From the NCBI GenBank assembly GCA_025458085.1, contig JALOTC010000003.1, forward strand, positions 1 to 41,535: a DNA stretch of 41,535 nucleotides. Reading direction: 5' to 3'. The notes below the pieces were generated by a model. That model was not told the origin of the DNA. It was given only the letters and a program-made list of their open reading frames with translations, and did no database searches. Positions within the stretch are counted from its first letter, which is position 1. Every line of letters begins with the position of its first letter. Of this stretch, positions 1-8,192 are shown piece after piece. The position numbers and the translations under genes are program-made. Source of the DNA: Cypionkella sp. GTDB lineage: Bacteria; Pseudomonadota; Alphaproteobacteria; Rhodobacterales; Rhodobacteraceae.

Positions 1-781
1 GCGGTGGAGGCACAGCTTGCGCTTTTGGAGGATGCCGAATGTGTCGCCTTCCCCTCGGGCATGGGGGCCATATCCGCCGCGCTCATGGCCACGCTGCAAG
101 CGGGCGATCATGTGATCCTGCCCTCTGATGGCTATTACGTCACCCGCGTCTTTGCCCGCGATTTCCTCGCAGGTCTTGGCGTGCGGGTGACGGAACTGGC
201 CACCCGCGATTATGCCAGCGCCGATTTCACCGGAGCGACGGTTGTCTATCTGGAAACCCCGTCGAACCCCGGCCTCGATCTGGTCGATCTGGCCGATACC
301 ACCGCCCGCGCCCAGGCTGTCGGCGCGCGGGTCATCGTGGATAACACCACGATGACCCCGCTTCTCCAGCGCCCGCTGGACCTTGGGGCCGATCTTGTCG
401 TCGCCGCCGATACCAAGGCGCCTGCGGGCCATTCCGATTCGCGCATGTGCGCCAGCGCCGCCACCATCGCCGCGCGTCTTGCCGAACACCCGGCGGTGCA
501 AGCAATCCGCTACCCCGGCTTGGCCTCTGACCCTGGCCACGCGCTCGCGAAAAAGCAAATGGCCGACTATGGCTTCCTCATCGGCATCACTCTGCGCGAC
601 GCCACCACCGCCGAAGGCTTCCTCTCGGCCTGCGCCTTCATGACCCGCGCCACCAGCTTTGGCTCCACCCATAGCTCGGGCGAACGCCGCGCGCGGTGGG
701 GCGATGCCGTGCCCGAAGGCTTCCTGAGAGCCGACCGAGGCGCTCTGGTCCGAAATCGCCGCCGCCTTGGAGCCGAGTTAA
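1..781 (+). pseudogene. Trans-sulfuration PLP enzyme (cystathionine gamma-synthase/lyase family), 5'-truncated by the window and carrying two internal deletions
   Basis: The reading frame enters from outside the window and matches the Cys/Met metabolism PLP-dependent family, which makes or splits cystathionine. The N-terminal PLP-site region FPSGMGAIS, the ETPSNPG segment, VDNTT and the PLP-lysine motif ADTK (K138 of the visible part) are present. After GHSD (about 436-438) the protein jumps straight to RMCASAATIA. Family members normally have about 50 residues here (roughly DLLxGHV...RGLxTLxxR), so an in-frame block is missing. At 726-728 the frame breaks: frame 1 reads EGFLRADRG, while a +1 frame from 728 gives the expected C-terminus EPTEALWSEIAAALEPS and stops at 779-781. 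A few residues (LSVG-like) are lost there. Whether this is a real pseudogene or an assembly fault is open. It converges on the next gene with a 4-base overlap at the stops. Confidence 0.8.
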
Positions 782-1449
782 AGCAGGTCCAGCAACCGCG
801 CCGCCTCGTCCCGTGGCTGGGTCAGGCGGCTGCGGTCTTCGCTGGGGTAAAACCGCGCCCGCACCGCCGTGGGCATGGGCGCAGGGGTCTCGATCCTCAC
901 CCGCGGTCCCACGCGTTCTGTCTCGGCCTGCCACGCGCGGGCAACCGCCATCTGCCCGGCCTTTGTCACGCCATAGGCACCTGCAAATTTCTGCCCCGGG
1001 AGCGGGTCGTCAAAGAACATTGCCGAGCCATCGCCCACCCGCAACAACGGCTCCACCATCCCGATCAGAAAGCTTGCCGCCCGCAGGTTGATGGCGATGG
1101 ATTTGTCCAGATCCTTCATGTCAATCGACGGCGCAGGCGACAGGGCGGTCGCATGAATCGCCGTATGCGCCCAGAACTGCAACCCGCCCCAGCGGTCGTG
1201 GATCGACCGGCACAGATGCCGCATCGCATCTTCCACCGTCACATCCATCGGCGCGAGCGTCAGGCTTCCCGCACCGGGCAGACCCGCCGCCTTCACCCGG
1301 TCGTCCAACTCCTCAAGCCCCCCCACCGTGCGCGCCACCGCCACCACATGCCATCCCCGCAGCGCCAATTGCTCGGCCATGGCCGCGCCAAGCCCGCGCG
1401 ACGCGCCGGTCACAAGGGCAACACGGGAAGAAGGGGCAGGATTTGACAT
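778..1449 (-). CDS. Divergent short-chain dehydrogenase/reductase (SDR)
   Basis: 223 residues, shorter than a typical 250-residue SDR. The N-terminal Rossmann motif TGASRGLG (residues 14-21) and the YxxxK pair (Y159, K163 in AYGVTK) are clear, so NAD(P) binding is likely. The usual catalytic serine strand is replaced by FFDDP (about 145-149), and the usual NNAG motif reads WAHTAI, so activity may be altered. The substrate is unknown. The ATG at 1447-1449 has GGAG about 7 bases upstream. It lies 80 bases after purF on the same strand, with a hairpin repeat between them, and may be read by transcription continuing from purF. Confidence 0.85.
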   Translation of the reverse strand: MSNPAPSSRVALVTGASRGLGAAMAEQLALRGWHVVAVARTVGGLEELDDRVKAAGLPGAGSLTLAPMDVTVEDAMRHLCRSIHDRWGGLQFWAHTAIHATALSPAPSIDMKDLDKSIAINLRAASFLIGMVEPLLRVGDGSAMFFDDPLPGQKFAGAYGVTKAGQMAVARAWQAETERVGPRVRIETPAPMPTAVRARFYPSEDRSRLTQPRDEAARLLDLL

Positions 1450-1475
1450 CTCGGCACTCCGCTTTGAGGGAAGAA

Positions 1476-1526
1476 CCGGGGGCTTTCCGCCCCCGGACCC
1501 CCGAGGATATTTAGAAACAGATGAAG
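1476..1526 (+). repeat. Dispersed hairpin-plus-tail intergenic repeat, copy 1
   Basis: A perfect 8-bp stem CCGGGGGC/GCCCCCGG with loop TTTCC (1476-1496) is followed by a C-rich stretch and the tail TATTT-AGAAAC-AGATGAAG ending at 1526. The same layout recurs at 16323, 23751 and 29010. This copy sits just past the purF stop, but purF is on the minus strand, so it is transcribed in the opposite sense to the other three. Confidence 0.8.
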
Positions 1527-1529
1527 AGG

Positions 1530-2959
1530 TTATTCGGCAGCCTTCATCTCAAAGCCTTCGGCGATCTTGTCGCTGGGGGCCACGGGATATTCACCCGAGA
1601 AACAGGCGTCACAAAACTTCGGTGCTTTCGGGTCACGCCCCGCCGCCTCACCCGCCGCGCGATACAGCCCATCAAGCGAGATGAAGCGCAAGGAATCCAC
1701 CCCGATCCAAGCGCGCATTTCCTCTTCGCTCATGGTTGCCGCCAAAAGCTTGCTGCGTTCTGGCGTATCCACGCCGTAAAAGCACGGCCAGGCCGTGGGC
1801 GGGGAGGCGATGCGGAAATGCACTTCTGCCGCGCCCGCCTCCAGAATCATGTCCTTGATCTTGCGGCTGGTGGTCCCCCGCACGACCGAGTCGTCCACCA
1901 GCACCACCCGCTTGCCCTTGATCAGCGCGCGGTTGACGTTCAGCTTCAGCCTGACGCCCATATTCCGGATCTGCTCGGTCGGCTCGATGAAGGTCCGCCC
2001 CATATATTGGTTGCGCGTGATCCCGAGCCCAAAGGGAATCCCCGATTCCGCCGCATAGCCAATCGCCGCAGGCGTGCCGCTATCGGGCACCGGGCAGACC
2101 AGATCGGCCTCCACCGGGGCCTCGCGCGCCAGTTCAACCCCGATCTGCCGCCGCGTCTCATAGACCGACCGGCCCCCGATGATCGAATCGGGACGCGAGA
2201 AATAGACCTGCTCAAAGATGCAAAAGCGCGAGGGCGCAGGCGCAAAGGGGCGCGAGCTATGGACCTTGTTCCCCTCGATCACCACCATCTCGCCCGGCTC
2301 GATCTCGCGCACCAGTTCCGCACCCACGATATCCAGCGCGCAGGTCTCGGATGACAGCGCCCAGCCATGATCGCCGATCCGCCCCAGCACCAAGGGGCGC
2401 ACGCCCAGCGGATCACGCACCCCGATCAGCTTCGTCCGCGTCATCGCGACGACCGAGAACGCCCCCTCGCAGGCCCGCAGCGCATCCTTGATCCGTTCGG
2501 CCAGCGTTTTCTGGATCGACCGCGCCATCAGATGGATGATGCATTCCGAGTCGGAAGACGATTGAAAGATCGACCCGCGTTCGATCAATTCGCGCCGCAG
2601 CGCTGCCGCATTGGTCAGGTTGCCGTTATGCGCAATCGCGCAGCCGCCCATCGAAAATTCGCCAAAGAACGGCTGCACATCGCGGATCGCGGTCGCCCCC
2701 TTTGACCCGGCGGTGGAATAGCGCACATGGCCAATCGCGATTTCCCCCGGCAGGCCCGCCATCACATCGGCCTTGGTGAAATTGTCGCGCACATAGCCAA
2801 AGCGCTGACGATCCCCCCCGCTTCCTGCCCGCGATGCTGAAGCGCGTGCAGGCCAAGTGCGACAAAGGTCGCCGCATCGGCCAGCCCCGTCACGCCGAAT
2901 ATCCCACACTCCTCCTTCAGCTTGTCATCATCGAAGGGGTGAGAGAGGAAGGGGCGCAT
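1530..2959 (-). CDS. purF: Amidophosphoribosyltransferase PurF, frame broken near residue 50
   Basis: PurF catalyses the first step of purine synthesis, making phosphoribosylamine from PRPP and glutamine. The start ATG at 2959 follows GGAG. A short propeptide precedes the expected catalytic cysteine in KEECGIFGV, followed by [11 protein letters not shown]. At about 2804-2812 the frame shifts and resumes as [11 protein letters not shown], continuing to the normal end. Family members carry roughly ten more residues between GGIVS and RRFGYV, so a short out-of-frame deletion explains the break. The rest is undamaged: [21 protein letters not shown], and the PRPP loop [14 protein letters not shown]. 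Since the gene is normally needed for purine prototrophy and shows no other decay, I treat it as a real gene with a probable sequence error. It lies 101 bases after cvpA, a frequent bacterial pairing. Confidence 0.9.
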
Positions 2960-3060
2960 CGGGCGGCTCCATCTGATCAGGATGCCGCCCGTTTAGGCCA
3001 ATGTCGCGCCACTGTCACGACCTGAAACGGCGCGCGCGCGGATTTGCAGGCTTGTTCTCT

Positions 3061-3627
3061 TCAGTTCGCCGCAGGGGCTGCGCAGACAGAGGTCAGATCG
3101 GTATAGCGTGCCACGATCCAGCCAGGCGCATCTTCGGGGATCTGGTCGTCGATCTTGCCCTGAAAGCTTGCAAAGACCTTGGCCGAACGCGACTCATCCA
3201 CCATCGGGATCGTATTGGCCGCAACTGCCCGATCATAGACAAGAAAGGCCACCGCAACCAAAAGCACGCCGCGCGCCACGCCGAACAGAAATCCCAGCGC
3301 CTGATCCACCCCACCCAGGGCTGTGCGCTGAATCGCACCGGACAACAGCGGGGTGAACAGCGCCGCCACCACCAAGCCCACGGCAAAGACCAGCGCAAAG
3401 GCCGCGATGATCGACAGCTCGCAGCTATCGCCCAAAAACTCGCCCAGCATCGGCACTTCGCGCACCAAGGGCTGCGCCGCAGGGGCAAAGACAAAGGCCA
3501 ACACCGCCGCGCCGATCCATCCGGCGATGGCCATGGCCTCGCGCACAAGCCCGCGCGAATAGGCCAAGATCGCCGAAAGGACGATCACCCCCGCCACCAC
3601 GCCATCAATCAGCGTAAAGCCTTCCAT
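3061..3627 (-). CDS. cvpA: CvpA family membrane protein
   Basis: 188 residues with four hydrophobic segments in the N-terminal three quarters (for example VVAGVIVLSAILAYSRGLV and ALVFAVGLVVAALFTPLL), matching CvpA, named for colicin V production in E. coli and commonly next to purF. The C-terminal EDAPGWIVARY segment is what I recall from Rhodobacterales versions. I start at the ATG at 3625-3627 because AGGAG sits 6 bases upstream; the GTG three bases earlier is too close. It is 18 bases after radA and 101 bases before purF, in one apparent transcription unit. The molecular role is uncertain. Confidence 0.9.
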   Translation of the reverse strand: MEGFTLIDGVVAGVIVLSAILAYSRGLVREAMAIAGWIGAAVLAFVFAPAAQPLVREVPMLGEFLGDSCELSIIAAFALVFAVGLVVAALFTPLLSGAIQRTALGGVDQALGFLFGVARGVLLVAVAFLVYDRAVAANTIPMVDESRSAKVFASFQGKIDDQIPEDAPGWIVARYTDLTSVCAAPAAN

Positions 3628-3645
3628 CACCTGCTCCTCTGGCGC

Positions 3646-4962
3646 TTACCCTGCACCGAACATCTCGCCCACAAAGGCGGTCAGGTCGTCCATCTGGCGC
3701 ACCTTCATGCCTTCCCCGCCGCCGGTCTTTGACCCTTTCGGCAAGGTGGCCTGTTGAAAACCAAGTTTCGACGCCTCTTTCAACCTGTTTTCCGCGAAAA
3801 GCACCATATCGGGCGGAATCGCCACATCCTCCCGCGCACTCAAAAGCGCGCCCGCCACCGCCAGATCGGCCGCAGGTTCCGTGACCCGCATCCCCCCCGC
3901 CACATTCAAAAACACATCCAAGCCCGCGAAGGGAATGCCGCAGCGCGCCTCCAGCACGGCAAGGATCGTGGACACCCGCCCCGAATCCAGCCCCACCACC
4001 GTCCGCCTCGGACTGGCAAGGGTCGAAGGGGCCACCAGCGCCTGAATCTCTGTCAGCACGGGCCGCGTGCCCTCAATCCCTGCAAACACCGCCGATCCCG
4101 GCGCTGGCGTGTCCCGGCTCGACAGGAACAGGGCCGACGGATTGCTCACCTGCGCCAGCCCCGCGCCGGTCATCTCAAAGACGCCGATCTCATCCGCCGG
4201 GCCAAAACGGTTCTTAACCGCACGCAGGATGCGGAACTGATGCCCCCGTTCGCCCTCGAAGTACAGCACTGTGTCCACCATATGCTCCACCACCCGCGGC
4301 CCCGCGATCTGGCCTTCCTTGGTCACATGGCCCACCAGAATGATCGCCACCCCGCGCCTTTTGGCAAAGGTCACAAGCTCGTGTGCCGCCGCCCGAACCT
4401 GGCTCACACTCCCCGGTGCCGCCTCAACCGTATCCAGCCACATGGTCTGGATCGAATCGATGATCGCCAGCGCCGGCCGTTCGGCCTCCAAGGTCGTCAG
4501 AATATCGCGCAGGTTCGTCTCTGCCCCCAACCGCACGGGCGACTCCGTCAACCCAAGCCGCTGCGCCCGCATCCTGACTTGCGCCGAAGCCTCCTCGCCC
4601 GAGATATAGAGGCACCCGACCCCGCGCCGCGCAAAACTCGCCGCCGCCTGCAACAGCAGCGTCGATTTCCCGATCCCCGGATCGCCCCCCACAAGGATGG
4701 CCGAGGCAGGCACCAAGCCCCCCCCCAGCACCCGGTCCAATTCCTCCATGCCAGATCCGGCCCGGGGCGGGGGGGCCTCTTCGGTGGCAAGGTCGGTCAA
4801 GGGCACCATCCGCCCCCGCGCGCCAAGCGCCTTGGGACCGGCCGAGAGCGGCGCTTCCTCCACGATGGAATTCCACGCGCCACACCCTTCGCAGCGTCCC
4901 TGCCATTTCTTATGCAGGGTGCCACAGGCGGTGCAGGTAAAGGTGGGCGCGCTCTTGCTCAT
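3646..4962 (-). CDS. radA: DNA repair protein RadA, with an apparent short in-frame deletion
   Basis: RadA (Sms) is a RecA-like ATPase that promotes branch migration in recombinational repair. Seen in order: the zinc finger CxxC-x10-CxxC (C10, C13, C24, C27), Walker A GGDPGIGKST, the hydrophobic strand LAIIDSIQT, the RadA-specific KNRFGP motif, and the Lon-like C-terminal domain. The length of 438 residues is slightly short. After DMVLF (F389, near 3796) the sequence goes directly to AENRLKEASKLGF. Other RadA proteins have about 14 residues here (E. coli reads GEVGLSGEIRPV...), part of the Lon-like domain core. The frame stays open. Located 37 bases after the small membrane protein and 18 before cvpA. 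Confidence 0.92.
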   Translation of the reverse strand: MSKSAPTFTCTACGTLHKKWQGRCEGCGAWNSIVEEAPLSAGPKALGARGRMVPLTDLATEEAPPPRAGSGMEELDRVLGGGLVPASAILVGGDPGIGKSTLLLQAAASFARRGVGCLYISGEEASAQVRMRAQRLGLTESPVRLGAETNLRDILTTLEAERPALAIIDSIQTMWLDTVEAAPGSVSQVRAAAHELVTFAKRRGVAIILVGHVTKEGQIAGPRVVEHMVDTVLYFEGERGHQFRILRAVKNRFGPADEIGVFEMTGAGLAQVSNPSALFLSSRDTPAPGSAVFAGIEGTRPVLTEIQALVAPSTLASPRRTVVGLDSGRVSTILAVLEARCGIPFAGLDVFLNVAGGMRVTEPAADLAVAGALLSAREDVAIPPDMVLFAENRLKEASKLGFQQATLPKGSKTGGGEGMKVRQMDDLTAFVGEMFGAG

Positions 4963-4999
4963 GCCTCTGGCTAGCCCCTGCGCCCGCGCGCCGCAAGCC

Positions 5000-5452
5000 T
5001 CACGGCGCCCGCGCTGCGGGAGCCTCCTCCGCAGGGGCCTCCACCGCCGCCGGCGGAGGCTGGTCCCAGCCCATCACATCACGAAACGTGGCCACGCTCA
5101 CCGTAATCCCCAGCGCCAGCAAAAAGGCCACCACCACCCCATTGGCCACAAGCAGCAACGGCTCATGCCACGCCACCCGCCGCGCCCAAGCGCCCAGAAG
5201 CCAGAACCACCCCAGCGTTGACAGAACCCGCCCCGGCAGGATCAGCGCCTCGTGCAACGGCTGTGGCCAGACCATCCACGCCGCATAGACCGCGACCCAG
5301 AAGATCACGATCAGCCCCCGCCGATCCCCCACACGCCATGCAGCAAAGCCCGAAATCGCAATCGCCAAAGGCACCGCCACAATCAGCGCGGTGACCATCG
5401 CCCGCCAGATCGACGGCGCCTCAAACAGGAAGGACAGGTCGATCTGGACCAT
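5000..5452 (-). CDS. Small integral membrane protein of unknown function
   Basis: 150 residues with about four hydrophobic helices (residues about 18-37, 47-62, 70-87 and 100-120) and an Ala/Pro/Glu-rich C-terminal tail that is probably cytoplasmic or disordered. I do not recognise a characterised family. GAGGTGAGG precedes the ATG at 5452. It starts 3 bases after the mlaF stop, so it is very likely co-translated with the lipid ABC transporter and may be an accessory subunit. That role is inferred from context only. Confidence 0.75.
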   Translation of the reverse strand: MVQIDLSFLFEAPSIWRAMVTALIVAVPLAIAISGFAAWRVGDRRGLIVIFWVAVYAAWMVWPQPLHEALILPGRVLSTLGWFWLLGAWARRVAWHEPLLLVANGVVVAFLLALGITVSVATFRDVMGWDQPPPAAVEAPAEEAPAARAP

Positions 5453-5455
5453 GCC

Positions 5456-6202
5456 TCACCTCACCGCACTGATCGGCCCCTCGGCACGGCCATGGATGAA
5501 CTGCTGCACATAAGGGTCTGGCGTTGCGTCCATTTCCGCTACAGGCCCGGTCCATTGGATCACCCCCTCATGCAGCATTGCCACATGATCGGCAATCGCG
5601 CGGACCGAGGTCATGTCATGCGTGATGGTCATGGCGGTCGCCCCCATCTCCACCACAATCTCGCGGATCAGATCATTGATCACACCCGCCATGATCGGGT
5701 CTAACCCCGTGGTCGGCTCATCGAAAAAGATGATTTCCGGCGCGGCTGCAATCGCGCGCGCCAGCCCCACGCGCTTTTGCATCCCCCCCGAAAGCTCGGC
5801 CGGGTACAAATCCGCCACATCGGGCGACAACCCCACCCGCCGCAGCTTTTCAATGGCAATCTCACGCGCCTCGGCCTTTGGCCGCTTCTGAAACCCGCGC
5901 AGCAGGCGAAAGGCCACATTTTCCCACACAGTCAGCGAGTCAAACAAGGCCCCGCCCTGAAACAGCATCCCGAACCGCGCCAGAAAAGCATCCCGCTCGG
6001 CCCGCGCCACATCCTGCCCATCCAAGAGGATCGCCCCGCCATCGGGCCGCACCAGCCCAAGGATGCATTTCAGCAGCACCGATTTCCCCGTGCCCGACCC
6101 GCCGATGATCACCATCGACGTGCCCGAGGCGATGGTCAAATCCACCCCCCGCAGCACCGTCTTCGGCCCGAAAGCCTTGGTCACGCCCTTGATTTCGATC
6201 AT
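5456..6202 (-). CDS. mlaF: MlaF-like ABC transporter ATPase (phospholipid transport)
   Basis: 248 residues. Walker A GGSGTGKS (about 34-41), Q-loop MLFQGGALFDSLTVWENV, signature LSGGMQKR, Walker B EIIFFDEPTTGLDP and the switch histidine in TITHDM are all present. The GMQKRV signature and FQGGALFDSLTV are typical of the MlaF/Ttg2A branch, which powers lipid movement between the inner and outer membranes. Its start overlaps the mlaE stop by 4 bases (ATGA), so the pair is translationally coupled. No MCE-domain MlaD gene is in the window. Confidence 0.93.
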   Translation of the reverse strand: MIEIKGVTKAFGPKTVLRGVDLTIASGTSMVIIGGSGTGKSVLLKCILGLVRPDGGAILLDGQDVARAERDAFLARFGMLFQGGALFDSLTVWENVAFRLLRGFQKRPKAEAREIAIEKLRRVGLSPDVADLYPAELSGGMQKRVGLARAIAAAPEIIFFDEPTTGLDPIMAGVINDLIREIVVEMGATAMTITHDMTSVRAIADHVAMLHEGVIQWTGPVAEMDATPDPYVQQFIHGRAEGPISAVR

Positions 6203-6981
6203 GAGGTGAAAAACACCTCCGTCAGAATGTAATTCGCGGCCAAGATCAGCACGCTTGCCGCCACCACCGCCGATTTCGTGGCCCGGCCCACGCCCTGCGC
6301 GCCCCGGCCCGAATTCATCCCGTGATAGCAGCCCATGAGGGCCACGATAAAGCCAAAGACCGCGCCCTTCACAAGGCCCGAACCCACATCCCAGACTTCC
6401 AGAAAATCGACCGTATTCTTGATGTAAACGGCCGAGTTGAAATCCAGCCGCGTGATCCCCACCAGCCAGCCGCCCATGATCCCGATGCTATCGCCCACCG
6501 CCACAAGCACCGGCACCGCCAGCGTCGCGGCCAGCACCCGCGGCACAGCCAGATATTTGATCGGATTGGTCGAAAGCGTCACCAGCGCATCGATCTGCTC
6601 GGTCACTTTCATCGTGCCAAGCTCCGCCGCGATGGAGGACGCCACCCTTGCCGCCACCATCAGGCCCCCCAGCACCGGCCCCAACTCGCGCACCATGCCA
6701 ATCGCCACGATCGACGGCACCACCGATTCCGCATTGAACCGCGCGCCGCCCGAATAGATCTGCAAGGCCAGCGCGCCCCCGGTGAACAGCGCGGTCAAGC
6801 CCACGACCGGAAGGCTGAACCAGCCGATCTGCAAAAGCTGCACCATCACTTCGCGCGGGTAAAACGGCGGGCGGAACAGATGGCCAAGGATCGTGCCGGC
6901 AAAGATCGCCACCCGCCCGATGGCGGCAAGGCTCTCCAGCACCGGCCGCCCGATGCCGCGCAAAACCCCCGCTGGGCTCAT
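6199..6981 (-). CDS. mlaE: MlaE-like ABC transporter permease (phospholipid transport)
   Basis: 260 residues of the MlaE family: an N-terminal amphipathic stretch, a first hydrophobic segment near [22 protein letters not shown], the conserved [29 protein letters not shown] coupling region, [17 protein letters not shown], and a C-terminal helix. It should form the membrane channel with MlaF. It overlaps alr upstream and mlaF downstream by 4 bases each, so the three genes form a tightly coupled unit. Confidence 0.93.
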   Translation of the reverse strand: MSPAGVLRGIGRPVLESLAAIGRVAIFAGTILGHLFRPPFYPREVMVQLLQIGWFSLPVVGLTALFTGGALALQIYSGGARFNAESVVPSIVAIGMVRELGPVLGGLMVAARVASSIAAELGTMKVTEQIDALVTLSTNPIKYLAVPRVLAATLAVPVLVAVGDSIGIMGGWLVGITRLDFNSAVYIKNTVDFLEVWDVGSGLVKGAVFGFIVALMGCYHGMNSGRGAQGVGRATKSAVVAASVLILAANYILTEVFFTS

Positions 6982-8027
6982 GCCGCACCCTCGACATACC
7001 GCCGCCCATAGCGCGGCCCAAGCGAGGTCAGGATCTCATAGCCAATCGTTCCCGCCGCATCGGCCAGATCATCCACCGTCTGATGCGGCCCCAGAATGGC
7101 AAGACTGCGCGGCACCTCCGGCAGATGCGTCACATCCACCGTGATCAGATCCATCGACACCCGGCCCACGAGCGGGCAGGGCGTCTCGCCATCCCACAGC
7201 ACGCCCACATTCGACAGGCCCCGCAGCAGCCCATCGGCATAGCCGCCCGAAACGGTGGCGATCACCGTCTCCTGCTCGGCCACCCAAGTGCAGGAATAGC
7301 CCACCGCCTCGCCCGGATGCACGACCCGCGTCTGAATGACCGGCAAGGACAACCCCACCACCGGCATCGCCCCCTCAAAAGGCCGCCCGCCAAACAGCCC
7401 CACACCGGGCCGCGTCAGATCGAAATGATAGCGCGGGCCAAGCAAAATGCCCCCCGTGGCCGCCAGCGACCGCGGCACCCCCGTGCCATCGGTCATCGCG
7501 TGGAAATTCGCGAGCTGCAGTTCATTCAGCGCATGGTCCGGCTCATCGGCACAGGCCAGATGCGACATGATCATTTCCGGCCCCGCCTCCAGCACGAAAG
7601 GCGCGACCGCCTCCCATTCCGGCTCCTCCATCCCCAGCCGGTTCATGCCCGTATCCAGTTGCACCCCAAAGGGCAGGCCGGGCAAAGATTCCAGATGCCG
7701 CGTCACCTGATCCAGACTGTTCAGCATCGGCGTCAGATCCAGATCATGGATCATCTCGGTATCGCCCGGCATATGGCCCGAAAGGATGCAAATCTGCGGC
7801 CCCGGCCCCAAGACCTGCCGCAGCGCCGCGCCCTCTTCGGCCACCGCCACGAAAAACCGCCGCGCGCCCGCTTGGGCCAAGGCGCGGCCCACCCGCGCAA
7901 TGCCAAGGCCGTAAGCATCGGCCTTCACCACAGCCGCCGTCTGCACGCCCGAGGCCGAGGCACGGTCCAGCGCGCGCCAATTGGCGGCGATGGCATCAAG
8001 ATCAATGGAAAGGATACCGGTGGACAT
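6978..8027 (-). CDS. alr: Alanine racemase
   Basis: 349 residues. A PLP enzyme converting L-alanine to D-alanine for peptidoglycan. The PLP lysine lies in [11 protein letters not shown] (about residue 35). The C-terminal half has the catalytic tyrosine in EAVGYSCTW and the substrate-contact motif VGRVSMDL. Length and domain order (TIM barrel, then beta domain) match the family. The ATG at 8027 has AAGAAAG about 8 bases upstream. It heads the alr-mlaE-mlaF unit and stops inside mlaE (ATGA). Confidence 0.95.
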   Translation of the reverse strand: MSTGILSIDLDAIAANWRALDRASASGVQTAAVVKADAYGLGIARVGRALAQAGARRFFVAVAEEGAALRQVLGPGPQICILSGHMPGDTEMIHDLDLTPMLNSLDQVTRHLESLPGLPFGVQLDTGMNRLGMEEPEWEAVAPFVLEAGPEMIMSHLACADEPDHALNELQLANFHAMTDGTGVPRSLAATGGILLGPRYHFDLTRPGVGLFGGRPFEGAMPVVGLSLPVIQTRVVHPGEAVGYSCTWVAEQETVIATVSGGYADGLLRGLSNVGVLWDGETPCPLVGRVSMDLITVDVTHLPEVPRSLAILGPHQTVDDLADAAGTIGYEILTSLGPRYGRRYVEGAA

Positions 8028-8143
8028 GGGGCGCTTTCTTCGTCGGATCAGGGCCGGGGGTCAAGGCCAAATGGGTCGGGCGGGGCAGGGCGGCAAGGGG
8101 CAGGCGCAACCGCGCCACATCAGCGGAAAGCCGCCCGTCTGTC

Positions 8144-8181
8144 TGTACGGGGGGTGTACAGGGGGTGTACGCAGGGTGACA
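8144..8181. repeat. 11-bp phased direct repeat of TGTAC
   Basis: TGTAC occurs at 8144, 8155 and 8166, exactly 11 bases apart and separated by G-rich spacers, with a degenerate TGAC at 8177. Helical-turn spacing on one DNA face is what repeated protein-binding half-sites often show. It lies between dnaB and alr (both minus strand), about 120-150 bases upstream of the alr start, so it could be an alr operator. Function is inferred only. Confidence 0.5.
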
Positions 8182-8192
8182 GGCGTTTTTCC

